From assembly GCA_963930655.1 (NCBI GenBank), contig OZ005611.1, positions 19,331,001 through 19,395,000 on the forward strand: 64,000 nucleotides of DNA. The letters run 5' to 3'. The position numbers were made by a program, and so were the translations under genes. Of the stretch, positions 35,526 to 46,200 are shown piece after piece. The stretch's first letter is position 1, and each line of letters starts with the position of its first letter. This stretch comes from Myrica gale (lineage: Eukaryota; Streptophyta; Magnoliopsida; Fagales; Myricaceae). The notes beneath the pieces are model-generated. The model was not told the origin of the DNA. It saw only the letters and a list, made by a program, of their open reading frames with translations, and ran no database searches.

Positions 35526-35779
35526 CCATCCTCCCATCTCGTGAAGTGCGTAACGCTTTCCAGTGGCTGAAACTAGGAGCTGTTCCACCTCCACGCGCTC
35601 GCCTCCATCACAAAGGCGGATGAGTGCAAATGGAATTAGCCCTCACGATGCCAGCCATGGGGGGAGCATTACCCCCCTTCACAAGATGGCTCAAGGAGCA
35701 TTACTCTCGTTCGGGCACTTCGTGATTGGGAGATCCCAGTGTCCTATTTCGGTATATCCATCTTTACAAAGGTGGAAGC

Positions 35780-36218
35780 TGTAACAAATTGCTTGAATTT
35801 GTATGTAGAAATTGTATTTCCTGGATGTAATTACAGTGAATTCAATTACACTCCAAGATTATGGAAATTGAAAAGCTAAAACTGGCTATTTCGAGGTAGC
35901 ACCCTCCGTTAACTTCTAATCCTTCTAATCGATAAGTTCTTTCTTACCCCCTTGCATATTTCTCTCTTGCTTATTATATGGGCTTACTGGGCTGACTAAC
36001 AAGACAAGGCCCAGGGCCTAAACAATTGGCCCATTATACACCAACAAACAAACGAACTAAAACACAAGTGAAACGCGTGTATTCTAAAGTAATACACGTG
36101 TATGTCTTCTCGAATATACTTCCAGCTTCCTCAGCTCTCTTCTCAACTCTTCTCAGCCTTCCCAACCCTTCTCGCCGTCCATAAGCTCTTCAGCGTCTCC
36201 CATCGTCCATTTGTAACA
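35780..36218 (-). repeat. 3' LTR of the gypsy element
   Basis: It is about 97% identical by eye to 40497-40917 apart from indels. It carries a duplicated CTTCTAATC and an extra CAACTCTTCT relative to the 5' LTR. Confidence 0.93.
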
Positions 36219-36230
36219 AAGCCACCCTCT

Positions 36231-37673
36231 TTAAAACACTTTGCCCGCAAGGTGTGGAAAATCAACTTGTAGTTTAAACAAGTGTTTCCAGGTAGCATCA
36301 TCAACACTTTGCCCGTGCCATTTAACTAAAACCTCTGTAATAGCACGGTTTTGAAATTTCACCATCCTTCTCTCCAATACCCTCTCGGGTTCAGGCCGTA
36401 TCACCCCTGAACCATCAACTGGTGGCAAAGCAGAAAGAGGTACAATACGCTGCCCCAAATGGAGCTTCAACTGAGAAACATGAAATACTGGATGTAAGAG
36501 AGAAGCGGGAGGCAGATCCAGCCGATAAGCAACAGCCCCCACACGCTCCAAAACAAGAAAAGGTCCATAATAGCGTGGAGAAAGTTTCAGATTATGGCGA
36601 TGTCGAATGGAGCTCTGCCGATAAGGTTGTAAACGGAGGTAAACCAAGTCTCCAACTTTAAATTCTCGATCTGTCCTCTTCAGATCTGCATATTTTTTCA
36701 TGCGAGGTAAGTGACCATAGATTGCCTCAAAAGGGGTCATCTTGGTTAAAAAATGCATATTAGTATTATAATGCCATTCTGCTAATGAGAGCCACTAGAC
36801 CCAGTTTCCAGGCTTAGTTCCCACCATGCATCTAAGGTAACCTTCAAGGCACTTGTTGACTGCTTCGGTTTGCCCATCAGTCTGTGGGTGATAAGCAGTA
36901 CTATAGTGTAATTGCACACCTTGCATCAAAAATAGTTCTTTCCAGAAATTGCTAGTAAACACTGCATCCCTGTCTGACACAATGGTTGTTGGTAAACCAT
37001 GTAATTTGAATACATGTTGCATGAATGCTTGTGCTACTTATTTAGTTGTATATGGGTGAGCTAGGGCCATAAAATGACTGTACTTTGTGAATCTATCAAC
37101 CACCACATATAGCACACTATACCCTTTAGATAAAGGCAGCCCATCAATAAAATCCATGGAAATATTGGTCCATGGTTTTTCTGGAGTCGGCAAAGGCTGT
37201 AATAAACCAGCAGGCCTTACATTTTCTAGCTTGTTCTGCTGACAAATAGAACATTGCTTAATATATTCCTTAAGCTCCTTCTTCATACCAACCCAATAGA
37301 ACTCCTTCTTAGCACGTTGGTAAGTTCTCTCATATCCAGCATGTCCTCCAGCAGGACTATCATGAACATAGTGCAAAACCTTTTCCATGAATGGTTGATC
37401 TGCCCCTATACAGATTCGTCCCTTGTATAGGAGTAATCCATTTCTCAAGGTATATGTATTTGGATCACAAGTTCCTGCTTGTAGCTGGTTTAAGATTTCT
37501 TGAATCTGATTATCAGTATGATAAGTCAACTTCAAGTCTTCTAACCATGTAGCTACAGGAAAGAAAATCTCTTGAAATTCACCCTGTTGCAATTCTTCAA
37601 ACTGTCTAGATAAGGCATCAGCAACCTTATTTTCCTTGCCATGTTTGTACTCCACAGTAAAGTCATAGTCCAA
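36231..37673 (-). pseudogene. Pol part 2: integrase and chromodomain (interrupted)
   Basis: The frame at 37673-37038 holds the RNase H tail (KENKVADALSR) and the integrase HHCC zinc finger (H-x-H...CSICQQNK). It also holds the first catalytic Asp in MDFIDGLPLSKG. A TAA then intervenes. The frame at 37022-36795 carries the second Asp (SDRDAVFTSNFWKEL) and the Glu in HPQTDGQTEAVNKCLEGYL. A TAG follows, and 36758-36231 holds the integrase C-terminus and a chromodomain (ERVLERRMVKFQNRAITEVL followed by VKWHG and TWK). Chromodomains guide insertion to marked chromatin. Confidence 0.9.
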
Positions 37674-37681
37674 TAACTTTG

Positions 37682-39427
37682 TTATCCACTTCTGTTGAAG
37701 GGAGTGCCAACTTTTTGCTCCAATAGATGCTTAAGACTTTGTTGGTCAGTCTTAACCGTGAAAGTCTGCCCAATCAAGTAGGGTCTCCACTTCCGAATGG
37801 CTGACACTAAGGCTAACAATTTCTTGTCATAAGTTGACATGGCTAACAGCTTCCCTTTCAATGCTTTACTAAAATAACCTATAGGTTGTCCTCCTTGCAT
37901 CAATATTGCCCCAATTCCCAGCCCCGAAGCATCACATTCTATGACGAAATTCTGAGTGAAATTAGGTAGGGCCAAAACAGGTGGAGTAGTTACTGCAATC
38001 TTGAGCTTATGAAAAGCTTCTGTAGCTAAATCATTCCATTTAAACCCATTTTTCTTTAACAAAGCAGTCAATGGGGCTACAATGGAACCATAACCTTTTA
38101 TGAACTTCCTATAATACCCGGTAAGCCCAAGAAATCCTCTTAAAGCTCTAATGGACTGTGGTATAGGCCAATCAACCATTGTTTGTAGCTTCTTAGGATC
38201 TGCCCTCACTCCTTTATCCGAAATCACATGCCCCAAATACTTCACTTCTCCACAAGCATATTGACACTTAGACATTTTAGCAAAGAGTTGATTCTGCTCC
38301 AACAACTTTAAAGTCAACTCTAAATGGAGCAAATGACTTTCCATATTAGAACTGTACACTAAAATGTCATCAAAGAAAACCAATACAAATTTTCTTAGGT
38401 AAGGCCTGAATACTTCATTCATTAAAGCCTGAAAAGTTGAAGGTGCATTGGTAAGCCCAAAAGGCATTACCAAAAATTCATAATGTCCCTCATGTGTCCT
38501 AAAAGCAGTTTTAGGAACATCTTCTTGCCTCACCCTGATCTGATGATAACCTGAACGCAAGTCCAGCTTAGAAAACACTTTAGCCCCAAACAATTCATCC
38601 AATAACTCGTCAATCACTGGAATTGGAAATTTGTCCTTAACCGTCACATGGTTTAAGGCCCTATAGTCAACACACATACGCCAACTGCCATTTGCTTTTC
38701 TTACCAACAAAATAGGTGATGAAAATGGACTTTGAGAAGGTCTGATCACCCTATTCTCCAATAACTCCTTCACAATCTTCTCAATTTCATCTTTCTGATA
38801 ATAGACATAACGATTGGGTCGTACGCTCACTGGTTCTGCCCCTTCCTTCAAAGGAATATCATGATCTTGAGACCTCTCAAGAGGTAACCCTTGAGGTTCA
38901 ACAAATATTCATTTCAACTTCTGCAACAAGTTCTTCACAGCCTCGGGTTGGAACTGTGCTTCCTCACAATTGACACTAGTTCCAACTAGTTGTAATACCA
39001 ATCCTCTTTTCTCCCCCTTAGACCTTTTGAACTGTACAGTTTCTTGTAAAAATGCAGTAGAAATACGTCCTTTCAGTAGGACCTTTTGTTGTCCACTCAT
39101 AAACTGCATAGTTAAGTCATTAAAATTTCATAAGATTGGACCTAAGGTTTTCAACCAATGAATCCCAAGGACCATATCACACCCTCCAATTACCAATACA
39201 AATGCTTCAATTCCAAAAGCATTTCCTTGAAGATTAAGCTTCACATTAGGACACTTTCCCTCACTCTTAACCCGATCCCCATTAGCTACAGTTACTGCCA
39301 ATCTTTGCAATACATCAACATGTAATTGAGCTCTCTCCACAATTTCAGGATCAATAAAATTGTGAGTACTCCCACTATCAATCAACACTACCAGCTCATG
39401 ATTATTAATTCTTCCCTTAAGTCTCAA
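37682..39427 (-). pseudogene. Pol part 1: protease, reverse transcriptase, RNase H (interrupted)
   Basis: The protease (39427-39128) has the active-site VLIDSGSTHNFI. A TGA then interrupts the linker, and the frame resumes at 39109-38909. After a second TGA the reverse transcriptase and RNase H frame runs from 38851 to 37682. Its landmarks are FSKLDLRSGYHQIRV, the catalytic FFDDILVYS, the primer-grip region LGHVISDKGV, and the RNase H start FVIECDASGLGIGAILMQ. A one-base loss near 37698 shifts the frame at the end of RNase H. The catalytic residues are all present, but the chain is broken. Confidence 0.9.
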
Positions 39428-39485
39428 TAGTTCTTAATGTATCAGAACCATTGATAGCATGTAGAGAAATTTCAGGATCTACATT

Positions 39486-40457
39486 TTATCTTTCTAACAC
39501 ATGTTCGAATTCATAAGCTATGTGTTGCTCCTTCCCCTCTTCCTCCACTGTTGCCTGACACTCTTCCTCATCACCATCTATGAGAAATAATTTCAAATTA
39601 GGACACCGATGAGTAGGATTCCACTTAGAATCACAATTATAGCAAAGTCCTTTATCTCTTCTCTCCTTCATTTGAGCTGGAGAAATTTTTTTTACTTGGA
39701 TGCTAGACTTAGGTTGACCATTCTGTTGGTGTCCCGTGGACATTATAGCACTTGATGTAGACTTATTTCCCCTCCGATTTACTAAATTCAACTCCTCCTG
39801 CATTCTAGCCAAACCATAGGCCATATGAATGTTAACAGGACTCGACATCTTTACTGGAATTCGTATTTCATCCCTTAGCCCACTAAGGAAGCAACTTAGT
39901 TTATAGGTATCATCCAGACCTCTTAAACGATTAGCTAAAACCTCAAATTGAGTTTTATAGGCTTCAACTGTAGTAAATTGCCTCAACTTAGTTAAACTTT
40001 CCATTGGATCATCATACACATGAGATCCAAACCGAATTATTAATGCCTTAGTGAAGGCATCCCAGCTAGTAATTGATCTTGATTGCTCCATCTCTTGAAA
40101 CCAAATCAAAGTCTTTCCTTCCATATGAAATGATGCTACTAAGACTTTTTGATGTGCTTGTGTTTGATGAAAACTAAAGAATTGATTGGCACGGTAAAGC
40201 CAACCTGATGGATCTTCTCCATTGAATCTTGGAAAGTCAATTTTTACTGACCTTAGCTGAATTCCTCCCAACTCTTCCTTACGATTGTTCATAACTCCCG
40301 TTTGCAGATCACGATGTTGTTCTGACCTTAGAGATTTCAACTCTACCGTCAAGTGACCTAGCTGCTCCAAAGTATTCTCCAATACATGCTGCTGAGTCTC
40401 CTGGATTTGCTGTTGCGACTCCTGTTGTTGCTTGATCTGAGCGATGAAATCATTCAA
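39486..40457 (-). CDS. Gag protein of the gypsy element
   Basis: A frame of 323 residues starts MNDFIAQIKQQQ with a Gln-rich coiled segment. The capsid-like core includes IDFPRFNGEDPSGWLYRANQ, then WDAFTKALIIRFG, then LRQFTTVEAYKTQFEVLANR. A C-terminal zinc knuckle reads CYNCDSKWNPTHRC, the form common in this Ty3 clade. Gag forms the virus-like particle and binds the element RNA. The frame ends at a stop just before protease, where related elements usually continue as one polyprotein; one stop and one frame change separate the two. Confidence 0.85.
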   Translation of the reverse strand: MNDFIAQIKQQQESQQQIQETQQHVLENTLEQLGHLTVELKSLRSEQHRDLQTGVMNNRKEELGGIQLRSVKIDFPRFNGEDPSGWLYRANQFFSFHQTQAHQKVLVASFHMEGKTLIWFQEMEQSRSITSWDAFTKALIIRFGSHVYDDPMESLTKLRQFTTVEAYKTQFEVLANRLRGLDDTYKLSCFLSGLRDEIRIPVKMSSPVNIHMAYGLARMQEELNLVNRRGNKSTSSAIMSTGHQQNGQPKSSIQVKKISPAQMKERRDKGLCYNCDSKWNPTHRCPNLKLFLIDGDEEECQATVEEEGKEQHIAYEFEHVLER

Positions 40458-40496
40458 AAATGCAAAACGTGTTCCTTCTACGGCTCTGATACCACT

Positions 40497-40917
40497 TGTA
40501 ACAAATTGCTTGAATTTGTATGTAGAAATTGTATTTCCTAGATGTAATTACAATGAATTCAATTACACTCCAAGATTATGGAAATTGAAAAGCTAAAACT
40601 GGCTATTTCGAGGTAGCACCCTCCGTTAACTTCTAATCGATAAGTTCTTTCTTACCCCCTTGCATATTTCTCTCTTGCTTATTATATGGGCTTACTGGGC
40701 TGACTAACCAGACAAGGCCTAGGGCCTAAACAATTGGCTCATTATACACCAACAAAACAAACTAACTAAAACGCAAGTGAAACGCGTGTCTTCTAAAGTA
40801 ATACGCGTGTATGTCTTCTCGAATATACTTCCAGCTTCCTCAGCTCTCTTCTCAGCCTTCCCAACCCTTCTCGCCGTCCATCAGCTCTTCAGCGTCTCCC
40901 ATCGTCCATCTGTAACA
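40497..40917 (-). repeat. 5' LTR of the gypsy element
   Basis: This LTR is adjacent to the primer-binding site at 40482-40494 and so is the 5' LTR of the minus-strand element. It is followed by the GAAGC target duplication. Confidence 0.93.
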
Positions 40918-40922
40918 GAAGC

Positions 40923-41406
40923 CTAAATAAGAGTGGCTCCATTCTTGTGCTCACCATAATGCAAATTTTAGTTCTAGAATTTAAATCCGAAAATTTCAGT
41001 TTATTATATGAGTTCTTTTTTGGCTAACCTTCTTTTAGGCCAAAATTTTGGCCATATGTTTTTGTTATACATAGTAAATTAACGATAAATAAAATGTCAA
41101 GTAAACATTCATCTAAAATCTACAATAAACATTCATCCATAATCTAAAATAAAATTATTATGGGTATCGAAAAATAAAATCCTTTCTCCATTTAAGCTTT
41201 AATTTATTACTTTTTAAAAATAAAAAGATTAGGAATTTTCAATTTCGAAAAAAAGCATTCCAATTCCAGTGCTGTTTCAATTTTTTTAACCTTTTAACTC
41301 TTGATTTTTATATCTTTACTTATTTTTAATTTTTTAATACGATGTGAATTTGACTAGATGACATGGCAAAAGGTTAACGTATTTTTTATAAATGACAAGT
41401 GTCATT
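40923..41406. other. Non-coding AT-rich spacer
   Basis: No frame of note and no recognised repeat. A phrase containing AAACATTCATC occurs twice at 41100-41140. Confidence 0.4.
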
Positions 41407-41415
41407 AATTTTAGG

Positions 41416-43524
41416 CTTAATTACCTTACAGGTCCTTGTGGTATCCAACTTTTACAAAATAGTCCATGTGGTATAGTTTTGAGACAAATTAGTCCATCTA
41501 TCCAAATCACGCGTTGACACGTGTTTTTTAGCATTAGTAACCAAATCACGAGTGATATACAAATCATGAGTGATATACTTCTTTTAGCTCGTAGAATAGT
41601 CTCAGTTTCAGCCTTAGACTCAATTGATTTGATTCGGTGGAATAAACGCTCGAGATTCATCTTCCACGACGGCTGCTGACGTATCAACGCGTGAATGACA
41701 AGTGACATGTACAACACTCTCCCGATAAGTGGGTAACAATAGTTGGACGGAGGGATTAATTTGTCTCAAAACTATACCACAGTGACCATTTGTTGAAAGT
41801 CATACCGCAGGGTTGTCTCAAAGTTATACCGCATGGACCATTTGTTGAAAGTCATACCACAAGGATTATTTTGTAAAATTTGGATACCACAAGGAGTGGT
41901 GAAGTAATCATAGGCGGAGGGAGGGGGGGCGAACCGGGGCCATTGCCCCGGTTGGCTCCCCCAATTTTTTTTTACATGTATTTTTTATTTTTTATTTATT
42001 TTTATTAGGTTTGCCCCCCTTGGCCAAATAAAAATTATGCTTACCCCCTTGCCTGCCTAGATTAATCAGCCCGCCCCCCTTAAAACCCAAGCAGCCCAAT
42101 ACCTCAAAATCAAATTAAAAGAATAAACAGAAAGATATTTATTTATGTCAAAACTTGAAATCCTACATTAACTTGTCGACGTTGTCGTGAATTTTGCGAC
42201 GGATATTTCATATACTTCTCCTGAGTCCTGATAATCGTTGTGTGTTGTAATCATTGAAATAGATGTTTTCACTATTCTAGTACTGCTTTTTTTTTTGTTC
42301 TTTTGCCTTTTATGTTGGACTTGGTTGAGAATTTGGATATCGCAAATACTGAGAAAGGGGGTGGTGTGCTCTTGTTGGATAAGTGATAATTCAATTATTC
42401 AAGTGTGCTGCGTGTCCATCTTTACTTACTAGAGAATCATTGGTTATATCATTTTATTGTCACTATCATCATCTAATTTTACATGTCTGACTTCTCCACA
42501 ATTTATGAAAATCCAAAGTTGAAGTAAGACTCATTTTCATCTATCTTTTGTTTGTTTAGGTCTGATTTTTCATAGCCCATGAGATTAACTTGTTTTTAAT
42601 TGTCTTTCTCTAAAGGTGGAACTTATTTTTCATTGTAATTTGTGACGTTTGAATCAAGTTATAAATCTATTTCTTCAAAATTTTAGCCATTAATTTAGCC
42701 AAGTAATGGGCACTTTGAACTACGATTTTTCTGTTTTCTCATTTTGTAAGGGGAGTATAATAGTTATTTGGATGTTAAAATTGAACTTTTTGTCCAATTT
42801 TTTTTTCTATTATCATTTACCAAGTATGTATTTCCTCCTTGCAATTTCGGGTTATTTTATTGTTGATAGAGATTCCACTCTTGAGAAGCCCGTGTTCAAT
42901 AGTACTGTCACACTAAAAAAAACTATAGCAAGGGTGAGAAGTATTTTTGTGCCATTGGAACCTGGATTCTTTTTGAACTTTGGATAATTTGGCTTCTTTT
43001 TCCAATATGCTTCGTTTTGCTATTGTTTCTTTTAAGAATAATAGAAATACAGTAATTGTTTATTTTTCTCATTTATGTGTTATGTTTTCTTTTTACATAT
43101 CCCAACAAATTCAGCAGGACTTATTGAGCATAGGGCACATCCTTTCTAGCAACAAAAATAAGTACTTCATTTATGAAAGTAAAAAGTTATATTGCTGAAA
43201 ATATTTTATTTCATTTATGTGTTTTGTTTTACAAAGAATATATATATATATATATAAATACTTTTGTTTGTGTGATTAGTTGATGCTCTATTGGTGTCTT
43301 GAACAACAAGAATTTAATCTTTAATGTCACCTCTCAGTATCAGCAAATAGTACGGTACGTATATTTCAATATTTTTAGTATTTTTAGTCCTTAATTTTTT
43401 TTATTTATACTCTTAAGACTTTTTTTGCATTAAGTAATAAACAAATTTTTTTTGTCATTTTTCCTTAAAAATTTTGCCCCCCATTAATTGGGTTTCTGGC
43501 TCCGCCACTGGAAGTAATTAAGCC
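41416..43524. mobile_element. Mutator-like element (non-autonomous), split by a hAT insertion
   Basis: The left end GGCTTAATTAC...CCTTGTGGTATCC (41416 onward) and the right end GGATACCACAAGG...GTAATTAAGCC (to 43524) are inverted repeats. The perfect 9-bp TTAATTTTA lies at 41407-41415 and 43525-43533. A 9-bp duplication is the Mutator signature. Without the inserted hAT the element would be about 500 bp. Its right arm contains a tandem duplication with the phrase ACCATTTGTTGAAAGTCATA (about 41785 and 41833). No transposase. Confidence 0.88.
41909..43510. mobile_element. hAT element (non-autonomous) nested in the MULE
   Basis: The 8-bp GAAGTAAT lies at 41901-41908 and again at 43511-43518, the duplication length of hAT elements. 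The ends are CATAGGCGGAG on the left and CTCCGCCACTG on the right (inverted: CAGTGGCGGAG). This 'GGCGGAGcc' terminus is widespread in plant hATs. The 1.6-kb interior is AT-rich, with only short frames (42238-42432, 42706-42987) and no recognisable dimerisation domain or transposase. Confidence 0.85.
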
Positions 43525-44539
43525 TTAATTTTACTGGGTCTGACCATCATAACTTTGAGATACATGTACTCTAAAGTCTCAAAAAATTCTAAAATAGTTA
43601 GGGAAATAGGAGTGAATATTTTAGAAGTTATCAGGCGTGAGATGATTTAATTCAATCGACAAATTTTATAATTCAATCATTTTGATCATATACACAATAT
43701 GAGGTGATTTAATTCCAGGAAAAAAATATCAAGCTCTGTACCGTGCTCACTATCATCTCCACAACCTTTTCAATGTTATCCATGGCTAGTCATATTTAAG
43801 ACTTTGGCCAATTGATTAAGGTTTATTTTTCATAAATTAATCCATTTTTTTTTCTAAGCATAAAATATTTTTTATTATTATTATAAGTCATGTTTTTTCA
43901 AGATTATGTATATTAATGTATACACATGGTAACTTCAAATAACGTGTCCCCTAAATTAAACTTTTTTTTTATATGAGATGCAGTCAAGATATGGTTGCTG
44001 TCAACCCCGTAAAGCTATTTTTATCTAGATTTGGGTCAAAGTTGCCAAAAGTATCAAAAATTGCATGATTATATCGGGGATAAGGGATAGATCTGAAAAA
44101 GAAAAAAAAGGTTAAAAATAGGGGTGAATAGCGGACTAGTCGGAAGCGGAATTTGACATTCCGACATCCGGTCCGCTAACTAGCGGATGACCAAAATAGA
44201 GTTCGCTTCCGCTTCCGACTCTTAGCGGACTTAGCGGAAGCGGAAGCGTTTTGCGGAATTCCGCTAAGTTCGCTAAGACAAGAACAACCAAATATATGTA
44301 TTATGCGTCTCATTCAAAGAGATATGTAAATCTCCACAATCACAACATCCAATACTACAACACCTATATTGACATTCATCCTTCATTAATTCCACAATAT
44401 AAAGCCAAAAAGTGCATATTGTTTTGCTTATAAATGGACATAATCTCTAACAGGCCTTAGCATTCAAGAAGCACATAAGCAACAGAAATTCAACTAGCAA
44501 TAGCTTCACAAGAAGAAAATTCTCCAGATCCTAGATCCT

Positions 44540-44850
44540 GGAAGTGGAAAGTACTTTAAATAGCACCCTGCTGGCTTTGCAGAAGGCTTATCAGCACCAA
44601 AAATTTTGTGTGCCTTTGAAGCTAGCACGATCTCCAGAAACTCTTTTGGCAAAGACCCCAAGAGAGCTTTTCAAAGTGGTCATGGGAAAAACAAAACCAC
44701 CATTAACCCCATCTTTTCACTTTCTTTACCTGATACTCCTTTACTGTTTTTTGCTCAGATAGAATGTGGATCTCTCTGTACTTCTATCTCCATGCCCTTC
44801 TCTTCGCCCTCAGCTGAATTTGTAAAAGAACTTCTATAACATTATTTTTT
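44540..44850. other. Unidentified segment inside the Pack-hAT
   Basis: Open frames overlap on both strands. The plus strand has LQKAYQHQKFCVPLKLARSP, and the minus strand has GSLPKEFLEIVLASKAHKIF. The texture is protein-like and could be a third captured fragment, but I recognise neither. Confidence 0.3.
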
Positions 44851-44939
44851 TCTTTCAGATGCCTTTTCCTTGAAGGAATTCTAACAAAGGCCCCCACTAT
44901 GGACTCCTTATCATGAGAAGCTGTGCTAAGATAAACTCA

Positions 44940-45165
44940 CTTACCGCAGGTCTAAACATGTGTATACCTGGATGGATGAAATACATATATGTGTATCTGG
45001 AGATCGTGCTAAATTCCTTATCATGAAAAGGTTGCAATAAGATTCCTAAATTCCTCTATAATCCACGAATGTATCTCAACAGAAAACCATGTATGTCATT
45101 CAAGATTTCTATATACATGTGTATACCTGGATGAATGAAATACATATGTCCATAGGTATGTTTTG
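44940..45165. repeat. Direct repeat inside the Pack-hAT
   Basis: CATGTGTATACCTGGATG, then GATGAAATACATAT, occurs near 44956 and again near 45116, with flanking phrases (CTTATCATGA) also repeated. The period is about 160 bp. Confidence 0.6.
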
Positions 45166-45208
45166 TAGGAACGTATACAAAAACATAGAAATCGAAGAAC
45201 TGTCTCAC

Positions 45209-45531
45209 ATTTGTAGTTCGGTCTGAGATCCCATCTACATCGAAGAAAAGGGCACCGGAATGTGAGCAACCTGTTGAAGAGAGATTAATTGATGGAAATG
45301 TATAAGAGCTGAGGCTGAAAAAGAATACAATGGAACCGAAAATATTATGCAAAGGACATAGAGCACATATCATGATGACTCCATATACCAGCATTTCTTC
45401 AGAATCCAGAAGATCATAATCTAATAAAGACTATTTACAAACTGAATTTAAAACTTCAACATGGTAAATACCTGATATTCTTGAATTGGATTTCTCTGCT
45501 CATCTGGCATGTACCAGGATGCATCCAAAAC
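45209..45531 (-). pseudogene. Captured fragment of 3-mercaptopyruvate/thiosulfate sulfurtransferase
   Basis: Two neighbouring exons with their intron are present on the minus strand. Exon 45531-45472 encodes VLDASWYMPDEQRNPIQEYQ exactly in phase between a TTCAG acceptor and a GTATTT donor. Exon 45270-45209 encodes the next part of the rhodanese domain (AHIP, then ALFFDVDGISDRTTN) between an AACAG acceptor and a GTGAG donor. One G is missing after the Pro codon, shifting the frame. This is the N-terminal rhodanese repeat of the plant STR1-type enzyme; the catalytic Cys repeat is absent. The preserved intron shows the copy came from genomic DNA. Confidence 0.85.
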
Positions 45532-45596
45532 CTGAATAAAAGGAATACACTTATAAAAAAGGATCTTCAGAGTGTAAGATGCCTTTAGTACTAGGC

Positions 45597-45664
45597 TTGC
45601 TTTTGAGTCTTTTTTTTTTCTTGGCTTGCTTTTGAGTTTTTTTTTCTTGGCTTGCTTTTGAGTC
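45597..45664. repeat. Short tandem repeat (TTGCTTTTGAGT / T-run / CTTGGC)
   Basis: Three copies of TTGCTTTTGAGT are separated by T-runs and CTTGGC, with units of about 26-30 bp. Confidence 0.8.
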
Positions 45665-45960
45665 TTGTATTGGGTGTGTTGAGGTAAAAATGCAAAAGGA
45701 AAATTACACACCAAAAGCTATTAATATCTGAATGGTTTGGAAATAAATAGCTGTTTGTTGTAACTGTATTAGACTACATGCTATGCCTGTGGAACCTTAT
45801 TAAAAAGAATTTGTTCGGGACGTTAATAGTTTAGAAATTGAACAGTACTAACTTCTTATTAGCCAAAAGCCACCATAAATAAACCACAGAAACCGCAAAA
45901 TCCCACTCATAATCCGAAATGAAAACAACTAAAAAATCAAACATGAACGAGAAATATGAC

Positions 45961-46200
45961 CTGTTTCACTGCTAGGAGCTCTCCGGAATCAAGGTTCATG
46001 CCCATGTAGACGTGGTCGAAGGTGCCGCAGCCAATCAACTCGCCCTTTCACCATCTGATCAGTGGCAAAGAGGGTTTGGAGAAGACTCTAGATTTGCGAA
46101 TGCAAGAATTGATCTTGTCCAGTAGGGTAGTTGGAGCCAATGGTGACGGTGATGGTGATTCGTCATTCTCCGGAGGGGCTGTTCGGGGAAAGGGATCATT
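45961..46200 (-). pseudogene. Captured first-exon fragment of an ANP/NPK1-type MAPKKK
   Basis: On the minus strand the fragment reads LLDKINSCIRKSRVFSKPSL, then RW, a stop, [18 protein letters not shown], and [11 protein letters not shown], ending at an intact GTCATA donor after 45961. This is the N-terminal tail and glycine-rich loop of ANP/NPK1 MAP kinase kinase kinases. A TGA at 46050-46048 interrupts it, probably from CGA. The loop reads GCGTFDHV, having lost a glycine usually present (FG to FD). The ATP-binding Lys of AVK is present, but the catalytic lobe is absent. It cannot be an active kinase. Confidence 0.85.

Larger units (their letters stand above)
35780..40917 (-). mobile_element. 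Ty3/gypsy chromovirus-type LTR retrotransposon, complete but broken
   Basis: LTRs lie at 35780-36218 (3' LTR, 439 bp) and 40497-40917 (5' LTR, 421 bp), each TG...CA (TGTTACA at one end on the minus strand). The 5-bp GAAGC flanks both sides (35775-35779, 40918-40922). On the minus strand the primer-binding site TGGTATCAGAGCC (40494-40482) matches initiator tRNA-Met, two bases inside the 5' LTR; a purine tract lies beside the 3' LTR. Domain order is Gag, protease, RT, RNase H, integrase, chromodomain, as in chromoviruses. By eye the LTRs differ by about a dozen substitutions and a few small indels. The coding region has at least five stops and two frameshifts. Confidence 0.95.

Noticed and set aside
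42238..42987. Short hydrophobic frames inside the nested hAT as transposase remnants
   Set aside because: They are composed of Phe/Leu/Ile from AT-rich DNA, with no hAT dimerisation or RNase H motifs.
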